Shown here: one piece after another, positions 45,196 through 56,707 of the stretch
How the letters are laid out: every line of letters starts with the position of its first letter
Position numbering within the stretch: the stretch's first letter is position 1
DNA from: [Pantoea] beijingensis
GTDB taxonomy: Bacteria > Pseudomonadota > Gammaproteobacteria > Enterobacterales > Enterobacteriaceae
Reading direction: 5' to 3'
DNA: 64,000 bases
NCBI RefSeq assembly: GCF_022647505.1
Contig: NZ_CP071409.1
Span: 3,534,001-3,598,000, forward strand
Translations under genes and position numbers: made by a program
Notes under the pieces: generated by a model
The model's input: only the letters and a program-made list of their open reading frames with translations
What the model was told of the DNA's origin: nothing
The model's database searches: none

Positions 45196-45230
45196 CCGGT
45201 ACGGAGGAAACCCCGTACCGGTTAAACTTT
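45196..45230 (+). terminator. terminator of the frd operon, shared with ecnB
   Basis: CCGGTACGG / CCGTACCGG, a perfect 9-bp stem with an eight-base loop, then TTAAACTTTT on the plus strand, 20 bases past the frdD stop. It lies between convergent frdD and ecnB and may serve both. Confidence 0.7.
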
Positions 45231-45364
45231 TAGTTCGTGCTGTTCTGAATAGCCTGACCACCAGCCTCAACATCCTCGCCAACACCCCGGGTGGTATTGC
45301 AGGCAGACAGGAGTGTAGAGAGGATTAGCACTGAAAAGATCGCAACAATACTTTTCTTTAACAT
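45230..45364 (-). CDS. ecnB: entericidin B, small lipoprotein
   Basis: A 44-residue lipoprotein: signal [20 protein letters not shown], lipobox LLSAC (Cys22), then [20 protein letters not shown], which closely follows E. coli EcnB. In E. coli the EcnA/EcnB pair is described as antidote and bacteriolytic toxin, ecnB being sigma-S dependent. AAAGGA stands six bases before the ATG. It lies 109 bases downstream of ecnA. Confidence 0.9.
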   Translation of the reverse strand: MLKKSIVAIFSVLILSTLLSACNTTRGVGEDVEAGGQAIQNSTN

Positions 45365-45473
45365 GGCATTTCCTTTTAAGTAGAAGTAAAAGTACAGCGT
45401 TTTAAGCATAGCCGCTATTCAGCTAACCGTAGGGTGAACGCTGCTAAAAGGAAACTTTTCGGAGTAAGGGAAA

Positions 45474-45605
45474 TTAATTCGCCGCGCGGGAAATGGCGCC
45501 ACCAAGATGCTGAACATCTTGACCAAAGCCATGGAAGGTATTGCAGGCGCTAAGCGCGGAGGTCATCAGCAACGCGATGGCGACTCGTTTCGCAAGCTTA
45601 ATCAT
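45474..45605 (-). CDS. ecnA: entericidin A, small lipoprotein
   Basis: A 43-residue lipoprotein: MIKLAKRVAIALLMTSALSA then Cys21 (lipobox ALSAC) and NTFHGFGQDVQHLGGAISRAAN, matching the GFGEDI.HLG..ISRAA pattern of E. coli EcnA. It precedes ecnB on the same strand, the same order as in E. coli. The ribosome-binding site is weak (GAGA). Confidence 0.88.
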   Translation of the reverse strand: MIKLAKRVAIALLMTSALSACNTFHGFGQDVQHLGGAISRAAN

Positions 45606-45686
45606 CGTCCGGATCTCACATTAAAAGAAAAGCGACCTGACTCAATTATGCTAATCGAGCCAGGTTAAGCCCGCCCTCAGGCAAGC

Positions 45687-46253
45687 TTATTTGACGCGTG
45701 ACACATATTCCGCTGAGCGGGTATCAACTTTAATCACTTCACCAATCTGCACGAACAATGGCACTTTAACCACTGCACCAGTGCTCAGTGTTGCTGGCTT
45801 ACCACCGGTACCTGCAGTATCGCCTTTCAGGCCTGGATCGGTATCAACGATTTCCAACTCTACAAAGTTCGGTGGTAATACCTGAATTGGGCGACCATCC
45901 CATAGGGTGACGATACATTCAGCGTTATCCAGCAGCCATTTTGCCGCATCACCTACCGTTTTTGCATCAACCTGATGTTGTTCAAATGTTTCAGGATGCA
46001 TGAAGTGGAAAAACTCACCGTCGTTATAAAGATAGTTCAGGTTAGTATCTACAACATCCGCACCTTCAGCAGAGTCGGTCGATTTGAAGGTTTTCTCAAC
46101 ACGGCTGCCGGTCAGCAGACGACGCATTTTTACGCGTGCAAATGCCTGGCCTTTGCCTGGTTTAACGAACTCGCTGGATTCGATAGCGTAGGGTTCGTTT
46201 TCGAACATGATTTTAAGACCGGGACGGAAATCGTTGCTAGAATAAGTCGCCAT
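45687..46253 (-). CDS. efp: translation elongation factor P
   Basis: A 188-residue EF-P, the E. coli length, that relieves ribosome stalling at polyproline. Lys34 in [15 protein letters not shown] is the lysine modified by EpmA and EpmB. Three beta domains are present; GAGGG precedes the ATG. Divergent from epmB with 40 bases between. Confidence 0.98.
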   Translation of the reverse strand: MATYSSNDFRPGLKIMFENEPYAIESSEFVKPGKGQAFARVKMRRLLTGSRVEKTFKSTDSAEGADVVDTNLNYLYNDGEFFHFMHPETFEQHQVDAKTVGDAAKWLLDNAECIVTLWDGRPIQVLPPNFVELEIVDTDPGLKGDTAGTGGKPATLSTGAVVKVPLFVQIGEVIKVDTRSAEYVSRVK

Positions 46254-46293
46254 AAAGGCCCTCTAATATTAATACTGGTACTTAGCCAAAAAA

Positions 46294-47322
46294 ATGGCAC
46301 ACATTGTAACCCTAAATACATCGTTCAGAGAAGATTGGTTACAGCAACTTGCTGATGTAATCACTGAACCGAATGAATTACTGAAACTTTTAGCACTCGA
46401 CACGCATCAGGAACTGACTGAAGGCGGCGACGCGCGTCGACTTTTTGCTCTGCGCGTGCCCCGTGCATTCGTCAACAGAATGAAAAAAGGCGATCCGCAC
46501 GATCCGCTACTGCTGCAGGTGCTCACATCACAGCAAGAATTTATCGACGCCCCGGGTTACAGCACCGACCCACTTGATGAACAAAGTAGCGTCGTTCCGG
46601 GGCTGCTACATAAATACACTAATCGGGCCCTATTGCTGGTCAAAGGCGGCTGTGCGGTAAATTGCCGCTACTGTTTCCGGCGCCATTTCCCCTATCAGGA
46701 TAACCAGGGCAATAAACGCAACTGGCAGGCAGCGCTGGATTATATCCGACTACATCCCGAACTGGACGAAATCATTTTTTCCGGTGGCGATCCATTAATG
46801 GCGAAAGATCACGAACTGGACTGGCTTATCGGTCAGTTAGAGACTATTTCCCATTTAAAGCGCCTGCGGATACACAGCAGACTACCGGTGGTGATCCCTG
46901 CCCGCATTACCGATGCTTTATGCCAGCGCCTGGCACAATCGCCGCTGCAGGTTCTTATGGTGACGCATATTAACCATGCGCGTGAGATTGACGATGATCT
47001 GCGTCACGCGATGCAGCGATTAAAACAATCAGGCGTCACGCTGTTGAACCAAAGCGTGCTGCTGCGTGGTGTAAATGATAACGCCGCGACGCTGGCAGCC
47101 TTGAGTAATGCACTGTTTGATGCAGGCATCCTTCCCTACTATCTGCATGTGCTGGATAAAGTACAGGGTGCAGCGCACTTCTACGTCTCTGATGAGCAGG
47201 CACGCACCCTCGTGCGCGAGCTGTTGGCACAGGTGTCCGGTTACATGGTCCCCAGGCTGGCACGTGAAATCGGTGGAGAGCCCAGTAAAACGCCGCTGGA
47301 TTTGCAGCTACGACAAGAATAG
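46294..47322 (+). CDS. epmB: lysine 2,3-aminomutase-like EpmB
   Basis: A 342-residue radical-SAM enzyme that converts lysine to (R)-beta-lysine for EF-P modification. The cluster motif is GGCAVNCRYCFRRHF (CX3CX2C), followed by EIIFSGGDPLMAKD and the PLP-lysine region near YYLHVLDKVQGAAHF. Its head-to-head arrangement with efp is conserved. The tail is close to the E. coli length. Confidence 0.97.
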   Translation: MAHIVTLNTSFREDWLQQLADVITEPNELLKLLALDTHQELTEGGDARRLFALRVPRAFVNRMKKGDPHDPLLLQVLTSQQEFIDAPGYSTDPLDEQSSVVPGLLHKYTNRALLLVKGGCAVNCRYCFRRHFPYQDNQGNKRNWQAALDYIRLHPELDEIIFSGGDPLMAKDHELDWLIGQLETISHLKRLRIHSRLPVVIPARITDALCQRLAQSPLQVLMVTHINHAREIDDDLRHAMQRLKQSGVTLLNQSVLLRGVNDNAATLAALSNALFDAGILPYYLHVLDKVQGAAHFYVSDEQARTLVRELLAQVSGYMVPRLAREIGGEPSKTPLDLQLRQE

Positions 47323-47437
47323 TCAGCACGGCACCATCAGACGGTAACCCCGGCCATAAGAACGACGTGGTCGAGGTTACACACTAACGAGCAGCCAACA
47401 AATCTGTCGCTTAAAGGATAACGGATATCACGGCAAG

Positions 47438-49153
47438 TTAGTTGCCCACCTGTGGATAAGGTAACTCATCAAAGCTGTGTAGCCCTCCCCGCTTATGCGG
47501 GTCGCCAATCCAGCGCGTCTCCGGCATAAATTGTGCATTGACCAGACTTTGCTGCGGTTTGTAGAGATCATACCGTAATCCCGCTAAATCAGACCAAGTC
47601 TGTATAAGATGTGCGCTGCTGTATTTTCTGTCCAGCATGGTTGAATAGTCTCGTGGATGATCTGCCGCCCAGCGCGGTGATGTCCACAGAATAAAAGGGA
47701 TAGTATACATAGCGCGCGTAGGAGAATTTTCGTTGCGTCCCTGACGATCGTGAGGAGGTGTTTGGAATACCTCTTCACCATGGTCGGAGAGATAGAGCAG
47801 AAAGCCATTAGGATCGGTGGCTGAAAAGGTTTTAATCAGACGACTGAGCACATAATCATTAAAGCGGACCGCATTGTCATAATCATTACTTTCAGCAATC
47901 TGCTTCGCTGTTAATCCCGCAGGTAACCCCTGTGCATTGGTAAAATATTTATCACTGTTCGGGTAACGATAGCGATATTTAATGTGCGTTCCCAATAAAT
48001 GCACCACGATAAATTTCCTGGTCGCAGGATCGGCTAGCACCTTTTGGAATGGGGACAGAACATGACTATCATAGCTTGGGGAATCCTGTGAGCGCTCCTG
48101 ATTCAAATAAAACTGCTGGTCCGTTTGTCTGGAGAAAACCGTCAGCATGGTGTTGCGTTCGGTAATGGTTTGCTGATTAGTAATCCAGAACGTTTTATAT
48201 CCAGCCTGTTTCATCAGGTTCAACATAGACGGTGCCGTCAAATAGCGATCGGGATCGTGCTCATCGCCAAAGGTCAGCGCCTGCTGCAGAATTTCAATAG
48301 TATAAGGGCGCGAGGTGACCACATGCTGGAATACACTGAGGTTCGCATCTGATTTTTTTAGCGCCATCAGATTTGGGTTGGTCTCCCGTCCATAACCATA
48401 AAGGCTCATACGGCTGCGTGTCGTTGATTCACCAATTACCAACACTAAGGTTCTGGGCGCATTTCCGCTGTCGTCCGTCAAATTGCTCAAAGGCGGCAAT
48501 CGGTTGTTCTTCATCAGCAAAGCATCCATTTCCGTCAGTTGCTGTTGATAAAGCACATAGCTAAATATCAATTGCCAGGGCGCGGCAGGCACCATCCGTG
48601 AAATAAGATGATTACCTGCATTTGCCCAGCCCGAGCCACGTAAAACAGATTGTCCAACGGGAAAGAGCAACACAATCAGCACGATAACTGAACCCGTTAG
48701 CTGATTCAGAGGACTGAACGACAACGGTTTAATCCGGGTCCATAAGAACAACGCAATCAAGGTGTAAATCAGCAGCACTGCCGCCATCGTTGCTGAAAAA
48801 TACTCGGTGAAGAACTCTCGTGCTTCATTGCTGTTGCTCTCAAAAAGAATAAACAACACGCTTTCAGAAAACTGTTGGTTATAGATCAGGTAATACCCCA
48901 ACGCCCCCAGCGATCCTGCCCACAAAATTAGGCCTGTAACAGCCGCAATCACCCGACTGTAACGCGGCAACAGAAACACGGGGATTAACCACAGAAAGCT
49001 GTACAGAATGGAGTCACGCAGGCCGCTCATATCCGGGCGTCCTTTGATTAACAAATAAAGCTGAAATGATGTAGAAAAAAATTGGAAAAAAAGGACCAGC
49101 CAGAACAGGTTAGCGAATTTTCCCTGTTTCGCGGAATGCAGATTAATGGTCAT
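47438..49153 (-). CDS. cptA: phosphoethanolamine transferase CptA (EptC type)
   Basis: A 571-residue inner-membrane enzyme of the alkaline-phosphatase superfamily. Five hydrophobic segments fill the first 180 residues; the periplasmic catalytic domain has VLVIGESTTRSRMSLYGYGRETNPNL with the nucleophile Thr, FWITNQQTITERNTMLTVFSRQTD, HLLGTHIKYRYRYP, and LLYLSDHGEEVF with metal ligands. E. coli CptA (YijP) adds phosphoethanolamine to heptose I of the LPS core. In E. coli it is elsewhere on the chromosome, so it is relocated or gained here. Confidence 0.92.
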   Translation of the reverse strand: MTINLHSAKQGKFANLFWLVLFFQFFSTSFQLYLLIKGRPDMSGLRDSILYSFLWLIPVFLLPRYSRVIAAVTGLILWAGSLGALGYYLIYNQQFSESVLFILFESNSNEAREFFTEYFSATMAAVLLIYTLIALFLWTRIKPLSFSPLNQLTGSVIVLIVLLFPVGQSVLRGSGWANAGNHLISRMVPAAPWQLIFSYVLYQQQLTEMDALLMKNNRLPPLSNLTDDSGNAPRTLVLVIGESTTRSRMSLYGYGRETNPNLMALKKSDANLSVFQHVVTSRPYTIEILQQALTFGDEHDPDRYLTAPSMLNLMKQAGYKTFWITNQQTITERNTMLTVFSRQTDQQFYLNQERSQDSPSYDSHVLSPFQKVLADPATRKFIVVHLLGTHIKYRYRYPNSDKYFTNAQGLPAGLTAKQIAESNDYDNAVRFNDYVLSRLIKTFSATDPNGFLLYLSDHGEEVFQTPPHDRQGRNENSPTRAMYTIPFILWTSPRWAADHPRDYSTMLDRKYSSAHLIQTWSDLAGLRYDLYKPQQSLVNAQFMPETRWIGDPHKRGGLHSFDELPYPQVGN

Positions 49154-49494
49154 TGTTATTCACAGTTCCCTCAGAAAATAGCCGCAGCAGATGCGCCACG
49201 GATTAACAGCGATGAGATCTACCGTTTTTTTCTTAAGAAAACCTTATTTCAGCCTGACATTACTGCGGGGATACCGCTTATCAATCCGAAAAAACGTTAT
49301 GACGGGAAGGAAAATGTTGGGGAAACGTACGCGTGAGATTCGGCAGATGGGGGAAATCAGAGGAGGAAAGCGATAATCCCTTCCCTTACTAATGAAATGA
49401 CCTTCTAACATCAGGTGAACCGGTAGTACGGCCACCTGATGTTAAAGCGGCTATCGAATAATCTCAAATACGAGGTTATCCGTATAACGTGAGC
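49154..49494. other. intergenic region cptA/yjeI
   Basis: About 340 bases upstream of cptA and downstream of yjeI. It holds the cptA promoter, which I could not place, and a 12-bp inverted repeat near its right end. No convincing coding frame. Confidence 0.4.
49406..49444. repeat. 12-bp perfect inverted repeat downstream of yjeI
   Basis: TAACATCAGGTG (49406-49417) and CACCTGATGTTA (49433-49444) pair perfectly around 15 bases. It is about 50 bases after the yjeI stop on the minus strand. No T-run follows, so it may be a weak terminator, an operator or a small repeat. Confidence 0.5.
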
Positions 49495-49842
49495 TTATGA
49501 GCATTTATAAACCTGGCCGCTCATTTTACTGTCCAGAGGAGCAAAGCTGGACCAGATGTTCTGCGTTGGACTGGTGGCACCATAAATCACGTTACCCCCC
49601 ATTTCTGCCGCACGGTTGCGTAAATCATTTGCTGCACCACGCAATGAGCTCCCTTCGCCACCAGAGCCACTCAGCCAGTTACTCTGTGAACCTGTGATAT
49701 TCCCCAATAGCTGGCAATTATTACCTGGCTGCTGGTCGGTGAAGGTGACGCTTTGACCTGCCGTACTCAGTTGCTTAGTACTGCTACATCCTGCCAGTAG
49801 CATCGCCGCGACTGAGAGACCCAGAAAGACGTTAATCCGCAT
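49495..49842 (-). CDS. yjeI: YjeI-like outer-membrane lipoprotein (DUF4156)
   Basis: A 115-residue lipoprotein with lipobox LLAGC (Cys19) and the family stretches QLLGNITGSQSNWLSGSGGEGSSLRGAANDLRNRAAEMGGNVIYG. It ends SGQVYKCS. Role unknown. GGGGA lies before the ATG at 49842; an in-frame ATG four codons upstream has no site. In E. coli yjeI is also the neighbour of groEL. Confidence 0.88.
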   Translation of the reverse strand: MRINVFLGLSVAAMLLAGCSSTKQLSTAGQSVTFTDQQPGNNCQLLGNITGSQSNWLSGSGGEGSSLRGAANDLRNRAAEMGGNVIYGATSPTQNIWSSFAPLDSKMSGQVYKCS

Positions 49843-49922
49843 TGTGTTCCCCATTTATTATCATCAGATTCCGGCAAAAGCGTACCAGAAAATCTTCGTT
49901 TTTCTTAGCTATCCCTTGCCAC

Positions 49923-50075
49923 TATACCCTAAATAATTCGTATCGCCTGGAAGCGCCTGATTTTGGTGCAGGGCACCGGCAAACTTTCAAGCCCCCGGTA
50001 ACTTAACTGCGGTAAGTGACCGGAATAACGGAGTGTAACCAATACACCTGCAACTTTAAGTATGGCGGAAATATA
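49923..50075. repeat. intergenic palindromic repeat, third copy
   Basis: Begins TATACCCTAAATAATTCG and ends CACCTGCAACTTTAAGTATG plus GCGGAAATATA, with GCGGTAAGTGACCGGAAT inside. Same family as 19558-19782. The outer TATA ends are inverted. It lies between yjeI and the groL terminator. Confidence 0.65.
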
Positions 50076-50121
50076 CCCAAAATATCCGCGCCACTACTTA
50101 TACTATTTTCGCTACAAAAAG

Positions 50122-50153
50122 AAAAACCCCCTGTCATCACTGACAGGGGGTTT
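50122..50153 (-). terminator. rho-independent terminator of groSL
   Basis: A perfect stem CCCCCTGTCA / TGACAGGGGG, extended by AAA/TTT, with a four-base loop and TTTTTC following on the minus strand, 20 bases past the groL stop. Confidence 0.95.
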
Positions 50154-50172
50154 GCATGAAGAGGGGGGAGGA

Positions 50173-51831
<1,659 letters not shown>

Positions 51832-51865
51832 TTAAATTCGTTTCGTTCAGTGAATAGCGCGTAAA

Positions 51866-52159
51866 TTACGCTTCAACAATTGCCAGAATGTCGCTTTCAG
51901 AGATGATCAGCACTTCTTCATTGTCGATTTTTTCAGTTTTCGCGCCGTAGCCTTCGTTGAAAATAACAACATCGCCTACTTTCACGTCCAGCGGCTTCAC
52001 ATCACCACTTTCCAGGATGCGGCCATTGCCGACAGCCAGTACTTCCGCGCGGGTGGATTTGGCCGCAGCAGAGCCGGTCAGAACGATGCCGCCAGCAGAT
52101 TTGGATTCAACTTCTTTACGTTTGACGATAACACGATCGTGCAACGGACGAATTTTCAT
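51866..52159 (-). CDS. groS: co-chaperonin GroES (10 kDa)
   Basis: A 97-residue co-chaperonin with [18 protein letters not shown], the mobile loop [15 protein letters not shown] and [18 protein letters not shown] lies before the ATG at 52159; nine in-frame residues upstream are rejected. Confidence 0.99.
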   Translation of the reverse strand: MKIRPLHDRVIVKRKEVESKSAGGIVLTGSAAAKSTRAEVLAVGNGRILESGDVKPLDVKVGDVVIFNEGYGAKTEKIDNEEVLIISESDILAIVEA

Positions 52160-52241
52160 GTGATAGCTCTCCTTTGAGAAGTCCAATCAGTCTTTGGGGT
52201 TGAATGCCAGACGCTGTTGGCGACTGGCCTCGTGACCAGAG

Positions 52242-52270
52242 AGATAGGGCCGCTTCCTCTCCCTTTCAAG
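52242..52270 (-). promoter_or_regulatory. sigma-32 heat-shock promoter of groSL
   Basis: Minus strand CTTGAA (52265-52270) and CCCTATCT (52242-52249), 15 bases apart, fit the sigma-32 pattern. The bases after it (CTCTGGTCAC) match the E. coli groE start region. The leader to groS is about 75 bases. The rest of the 314-base gap to fxsA holds no other clear signal. Confidence 0.85.
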
Positions 52271-52473
52271 GGTAAAAAAATATTTTTTTTCGATCGCGTA
52301 ACATTTAGCCAGCGCGGGTACGGTAATCCTGATATCACCTGCGGGTTGCAGATGAATTATCACGTTATGACGTTTCGTCAGTGGCTGAAGCGCGCAAAGG
52401 TAGGCGGTAAGCGAAAAATGACGGGAAAAAAACGGGCGGAAGCTCTTCCACCCATTTTTATATGCTGGCGACA

Positions 52474-52935
52474 TTAACGATCCTGACGATCGTCGTGGTG
52501 TTCAATACGATCGCGATCTTTACGCTCAAACTCACCGTCAAACGTCTGTCCGCTGTCGGGGCCAGCACCAGGGCCACGCCAGACACGCAGGTGTGGCATT
52601 AATTTAAGCGTTAAATGCTTCTGTACCGGCGGCAGTAATAACAGCAAACCAATAAAGTCGGTGAAAAAACCCGGCAGTAAAAGCAGGAATCCCGCCAGGA
52701 TCAACGACACGCTTTTAATCATTTCAGCTGCAGGGCTCTCCCCCTTCGCCAGCTTCTGCTGCATCAGCATGAAATTTTTCACGCCCTGATTTTTTACTAG
52801 CGATACGCCAATGCAGGAGGTAAAGATCACCAGCAGCATAGTCAGCAAAACACCCAGTACATGTGCAACCTGGATAAATAGTGAAATTTCGATCCAGGCT
52901 AATAAAAAGAACACTAAAAACGGTAACCAGCGCAC
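52474..52935 (-). CDS. fxsA: FxsA membrane protein
   Basis: A 153-residue inner-membrane protein with hydrophobic segments at about 3-45 (WLPFLVFFLLAWIEISLFIQ) and 75-105, and a charged C-terminal tail (ERKDRDRIEHHDD). E. coli FxsA overproduction relieves exclusion of phage T7 by F plasmid PifA. GTG start with AGGAGA upstream. Between groS and divergent aspA as in E. coli. Confidence 0.93.
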   Translation of the reverse strand: MRWLPFLVFFLLAWIEISLFIQVAHVLGVLLTMLLVIFTSCIGVSLVKNQGVKNFMLMQQKLAKGESPAAEMIKSVSLILAGFLLLLPGFFTDFIGLLLLLPPVQKHLTLKLMPHLRVWRGPGAGPDSGQTFDGEFERKDRDRIEHHDDRQDR

Positions 52936-53416
52936 CGTATTCTCCTATCTGTAAGGCTACCCCGCATCATGCAGGGTGGCAGAAAATGACGATCGTCTAT
53001 CCTGTTTGCCACTTATGGAAGTATAGAGATCGTAATAGAAGAGATGGGCATCCACCGCACCTTTTTCAACCGACCATTCTTAAATTCCCTTATGGCAACA
53101 TATTTGCGATTATGATCACATATTGTTAACACCGCTCCGTTAAGAAATTCCGGTAAAGTGATCTATGTTCAGGCTTTTGCGGTGTAACAACATATGATCG
53201 TGCTCGTCTTACTGAACACGGATAAAATGTCGGTTCTGAAAGGCGATGACAAAATAATCACAAGATGAGTGATGGTATAGATTACAGCCGTAGTAAAAGT
53301 GAGGGAGCACCTCCGGTAAACCAGTTAACGTCTGCTGTCAGAGCAGAACCGTGCGGTTAATGTCGCTGCGGCTGTAAAAAAGTTAGATAACCGGTAGTAA
53401 CAACAAGAAGGTTCCC
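52936..53416. promoter_or_regulatory. fxsA-aspA divergent control region
   Basis: A 480-base gap with the promoters of both genes. The best single signal is a CRP-like site at 53105-53120. I see no coding frame. The aspA ribosome-binding site is AAGAAGG. Confidence 0.5.
53105..53120 (+). promoter_or_regulatory. candidate CRP site upstream of aspA
   Basis: TGCGATTATGATCACA fits the CRP consensus TGTGA-N6-TCACA with one change. E. coli aspA is activated by CRP. It lies about 300 bases upstream of the start, so it may act on a distal promoter. Confidence 0.5.
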
Positions 53417-54853
53417 ATGGCAAATAACATTCGTATCGAAGAAGACCTGCTAGGTATGCGCGAAGTCCCGGCTGATGCCTATTATGGTGTTCATACTCTA
53501 CGTGCGATTGAGAATTTCTATATCAGTAACAGCAAAATCAGCGATATTCCTGAGTTTGTACGCGGCATGGTAATGGTGAAAAAAGCCGCAGCGCTCGCGA
53601 ACAAAGAGCTGCAAACCATTCCACGCAATGTTGCTAACGCCATTATTCAAGCCTGTGATGAAGTGCTGAATAACGGCAAATGCATGGATCAATTTCCAGT
53701 TGATGTCTACCAGGGCGGTGCGGGTACCTCGGTTAATATGAATACCAACGAAGTACTGGCAAATATTGGTCTGGAACTGATGGGGCACCAGAAAGGTGAG
53801 TATCAGTATCTTAATCCTAACGATCATGTGAACAAGTGTCAGTCGACCAATGACGCCTACCCCACTGGCTTTCGTATCGCGGTCTATAGCTCCATCCTGA
53901 AACTGCTGGACGCGATCAGCCAGTTGAGCGAAGGTTTTCAACGCAAATCAGTGGAGTTCGAAAATATCCTGAAAATGGGTCGGACTCAGCTGCAGGATGC
54001 GGTACCAATGTCGTTGGGACAAGAGTTCCACGCTTTTAACGTGCTGCTGAATGAAGAGATAAAAAGTATTCTGCGTACTGCTGAGCTGCTGTTGGAAGTT
54101 AACCTTGGTGCAACCGCTATCGGTACGCGCCTTAATACGCCTGACGGTTATCAGCAATTAGCAGTGCAACGGCTGGCAGAAGTCAGTAACCTGCCCTGCG
54201 TGCCAGCTGAAGATTTGATCGAAGCCACCTCAGACTGCGGTGCCTATGTTATGGTGCACTCTTCTTTGAAACGGTTGGCGGTTAAGCTGTCGAAAATCTG
54301 CAACGACCTGCGTTTACTGTCTTCTGGCCCGCGTGCCGGGCTGAATGAAATTAACCTGCCCGAGCTGCAGGCAGGCTCGTCGATTATGCCCGCCAAGGTC
54401 AATCCAGTCATACCCGAGGTCGTCAATCAAGTTTGTTTCAAAGTCATCGGCAACGACAGTACGGTGACAATGGCATCTGAAGCGGGTCAGCTACAGCTTA
54501 ACGTGATGGAGCCGGTCATTGGCCAGGCACTGTTTGAGTCTATCCACATTTTGACCAACGCCTGCTACAATCTGCTGGAAAAATGCATTAACGGCATCAC
54601 GGCGAATAAAGCCGTATGTGAAGCGTATGTCTTTAATTCAATCGGCATTGTGACTTACCTGAATCCCTACATTGGCCACCATAACGGTGACATTGTCGGT
54701 AAAATTTGTGCCGAAACAGGAAAAAGCGTGCGTGAGGTCGTACTGGAGCGCGGCTTACTGACTGAAGCCGAGCTGGATGACATTTTCTCAATACAAAACC
54801 TGATGCATCCAACGTATAAAGCTAAACGTTATACTGATGAAAATGAACAATAA
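53417..54853 (+). CDS. aspA: aspartate ammonia-lyase (aspartase)
   Basis: A 478-residue fumarase/aspartase-family enzyme, the E. coli length, that turns L-aspartate into fumarate and ammonia. It has [45 protein letters not shown] and the signature loop [15 protein letters not shown] with the catalytic serine. Followed by dcuA, so aspartate import and fumarate formation are linked, feeding the frd operon 9 kb upstream. Confidence 0.98.
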   Translation: MANNIRIEEDLLGMREVPADAYYGVHTLRAIENFYISNSKISDIPEFVRGMVMVKKAAALANKELQTIPRNVANAIIQACDEVLNNGKCMDQFPVDVYQGGAGTSVNMNTNEVLANIGLELMGHQKGEYQYLNPNDHVNKCQSTNDAYPTGFRIAVYSSILKLLDAISQLSEGFQRKSVEFENILKMGRTQLQDAVPMSLGQEFHAFNVLLNEEIKSILRTAELLLEVNLGATAIGTRLNTPDGYQQLAVQRLAEVSNLPCVPAEDLIEATSDCGAYVMVHSSLKRLAVKLSKICNDLRLLSSGPRAGLNEINLPELQAGSSIMPAKVNPVIPEVVNQVCFKVIGNDSTVTMASEAGQLQLNVMEPVIGQALFESIHILTNACYNLLEKCINGITANKAVCEAYVFNSIGIVTYLNPYIGHHNGDIVGKICAETGKSVREVVLERGLLTEAELDDIFSIQNLMHPTYKAKRYTDENEQ

Positions 54854-54876
54854 ATCACAAATAACCTAGCCCATTG

Positions 54877-54912
54877 AAAGGCACGTCAGCTCTCAAAGCG
54901 ACGTGCCTTTTT
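54877..54912 (+). terminator. terminator of aspA
   Basis: Stem AAAGGCACGTC / GACGTGCCTTT with a 12-base loop, followed by TT on the plus strand (five T in all). About 25 bases past the aspA stop; some read-through into dcuA 60 bases on is likely, as in E. coli. Confidence 0.85.
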
Positions 54913-54973
54913 CGTTGTTGCTGCATACAACTTATTAACGGTTGCTTATCAAAAAAATACTAAGGAGCACACT

Positions 54974-56275
54974 ATGATCACAGTTGAGTTGATCATTGTC
55001 CTGCTGGCCATTTATCTGGGTGCACGGCTGGGTGGGATCGGTATTGGTTTTGCTGGTGGTTTTGGCGTGCTCGTGCTAACGCTGGGAGCACAAATTAGTC
55101 CGGGCGCCATTCCGTTCGACGTGATCGAAATCATTATGGGCGTGATTGCTGCCATCGCTGCAATGCAGGTTGCCGGAGGTATGGATTATCTGGTTAACCT
55201 CGCAGAACGTCTGCTGCGTAAGCATCCACGCTACATTACGTTTCTCGCCCCGCTGGTCACCTATTTTATGACGCTATTGGCCGGCACCGGACACACCGCT
55301 TTTTCCACTCTCCCGGTAATAGCCGAAGTGGCGAAAGAGCAAGGCGTGCGTCCTTCACGGCCGCTCTCTATCGCCGTTGTTGCCTCACAGATTGCCATTA
55401 CCGCTTCGCCCATTTCGGCTGCGGTGGTATTCCTTGCTGGTATTCTGGAACCAAAGGGCGTCAGCTATCTGGCACTACTGGCCGTTTCTATTCCTTCCAC
55501 CATGGCCGCTATTTTTGTTGCCGCACTCATCACCAATTTTCTGGGCAAAGAGCTGAAAGACGATGCTATCTACCAGGCGCGTTTAAGCAAAGGTGAAGTG
55601 CTGCTGCGTGGAACGACCGTCTTCGAGGAAAAACCGGGTGCAAAACGTTCAGTGCTACTTTTTCTGATCGGCATTATCGCCGTAGTACTGTATGCCACCG
55701 CCATTAGCGATACCGTTGGTCTGATTACACATCCCCTGCTGCCCCGCAATGAAGCGATTGTGGTATTTATGCTGACCATCGCCATGTTGATTTGCTTTAG
55801 TTGTAACGTTGATACTGGCGAGATTCTCTCAGCCAGTACCTTTAAATCCGGAATGAGTGCCTGCGTATGCGTAATGGGCGTTGCATGGCTGGGCGACACC
55901 TTTGTGAAAGCACATATCAGCGATATTCAAACCGTTGCAGGACAGCTTTTACAGGATTTCCCGTGGATGCTGGCGGTGATCCTGTTCTTTGCCTCCACGC
56001 TACTGTACTCGCAAGCCGCCACAACTAAGGCTTTGATGCCTGCCGCGTTGCTGTTAGGCGTATCCCCGGTAACCGCTGTTGCCTCCTTTGCTGCGGTTTC
56101 CGCTCTGTTTGTATTGCCAACTTATCCTACGCTATTGGCCGCAGTCGAAATGGATGACACGGGTTCAACGCGTATCGGTAAATTCGTTTTCAACCATTCA
56201 TTTCTGATACCGGGCACCATTTCCATCGTGCTATCAGTCGCATTTGGCTTTCTCCTGGGCAATATTATTTTGTAG
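54974..56275 (+). CDS. dcuA: anaerobic C4-dicarboxylate transporter DcuA
   Basis: A 433-residue polytopic inner-membrane carrier, the E. coli length, exchanging aspartate, fumarate, malate and succinate. About ten hydrophobic segments; conserved are GARLGGIGIGFAGGFGVL, PLVTYFMTLLAGTGHTAFSTLPVIAEVAKEQ and FNHSFLIPG. TAAGGAG precedes the ATG. Confidence 0.97.
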   Translation: MITVELIIVLLAIYLGARLGGIGIGFAGGFGVLVLTLGAQISPGAIPFDVIEIIMGVIAAIAAMQVAGGMDYLVNLAERLLRKHPRYITFLAPLVTYFMTLLAGTGHTAFSTLPVIAEVAKEQGVRPSRPLSIAVVASQIAITASPISAAVVFLAGILEPKGVSYLALLAVSIPSTMAAIFVAALITNFLGKELKDDAIYQARLSKGEVLLRGTTVFEEKPGAKRSVLLFLIGIIAVVLYATAISDTVGLITHPLLPRNEAIVVFMLTIAMLICFSCNVDTGEILSASTFKSGMSACVCVMGVAWLGDTFVKAHISDIQTVAGQLLQDFPWMLAVILFFASTLLYSQAATTKALMPAALLLGVSPVTAVASFAAVSALFVLPTYPTLLAAVEMDDTGSTRIGKFVFNHSFLIPGTISIVLSVAFGFLLGNIIL

Positions 56276-56383
56276 TTTTACGCCCCCCTTTACGGCGGTG
56301 AGATCACCGCCCATTTATGCCCGGTAAAAGCCTGCGGCTTAACAGCATGCTATAGTCTGCACTTATCGGATAAGGAGAGCATA

Positions 56384-56707
56384 ATGCACCAATCTACCGC
56401 CGTGGTGGTACTTTGTACCGCGCCAGATGAAAACTGCGCGCAGCGGCTTGCTCATGAAGCGCTGGCCACTAAACTCGCCGCCTGTGTGACATTACTGCCA
56501 GGCGCTACCTCGTTATACTATTGGGAAGGGAAACTCGAACAGGCATCTGAAATTCAGATGCTGCTAAAAAGCGACCAGTCACACCAGCACGCGCTCATCG
56601 ACCTGCTTAAAGCAGCGCATCCTTATGAAACACCTGAACTTTTGGTCCTACCGATCCAACATGGAGAGAGTGATTACCTGTCATGGCTCAACGCATCGCT
56701 ACGCTAA
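56384..56707 (+). CDS. cutA: divalent-cation tolerance protein CutA
   Basis: A 107-residue trimeric CutA1-family protein, with [42 protein letters not shown] and [13 protein letters not shown]. Linked genetically to copper tolerance in E. coli; dsbD overlaps by 25 bases and is the other part of that locus. GGAGAG precedes the ATG. Confidence 0.97.
   Translation: MHQSTAVVVLCTAPDENCAQRLAHEALATKLAACVTLLPGATSLYYWEGKLEQASEIQMLLKSDQSHQHALIDLLKAAHPYETPELLVLPIQHGESDYLSWLNASLR

Noticed and set aside
49082..49336. Small plus-strand frame at the cptA start
   Set aside because: No ribosome-binding site and mostly inside cptA and its upstream region; no coding character.
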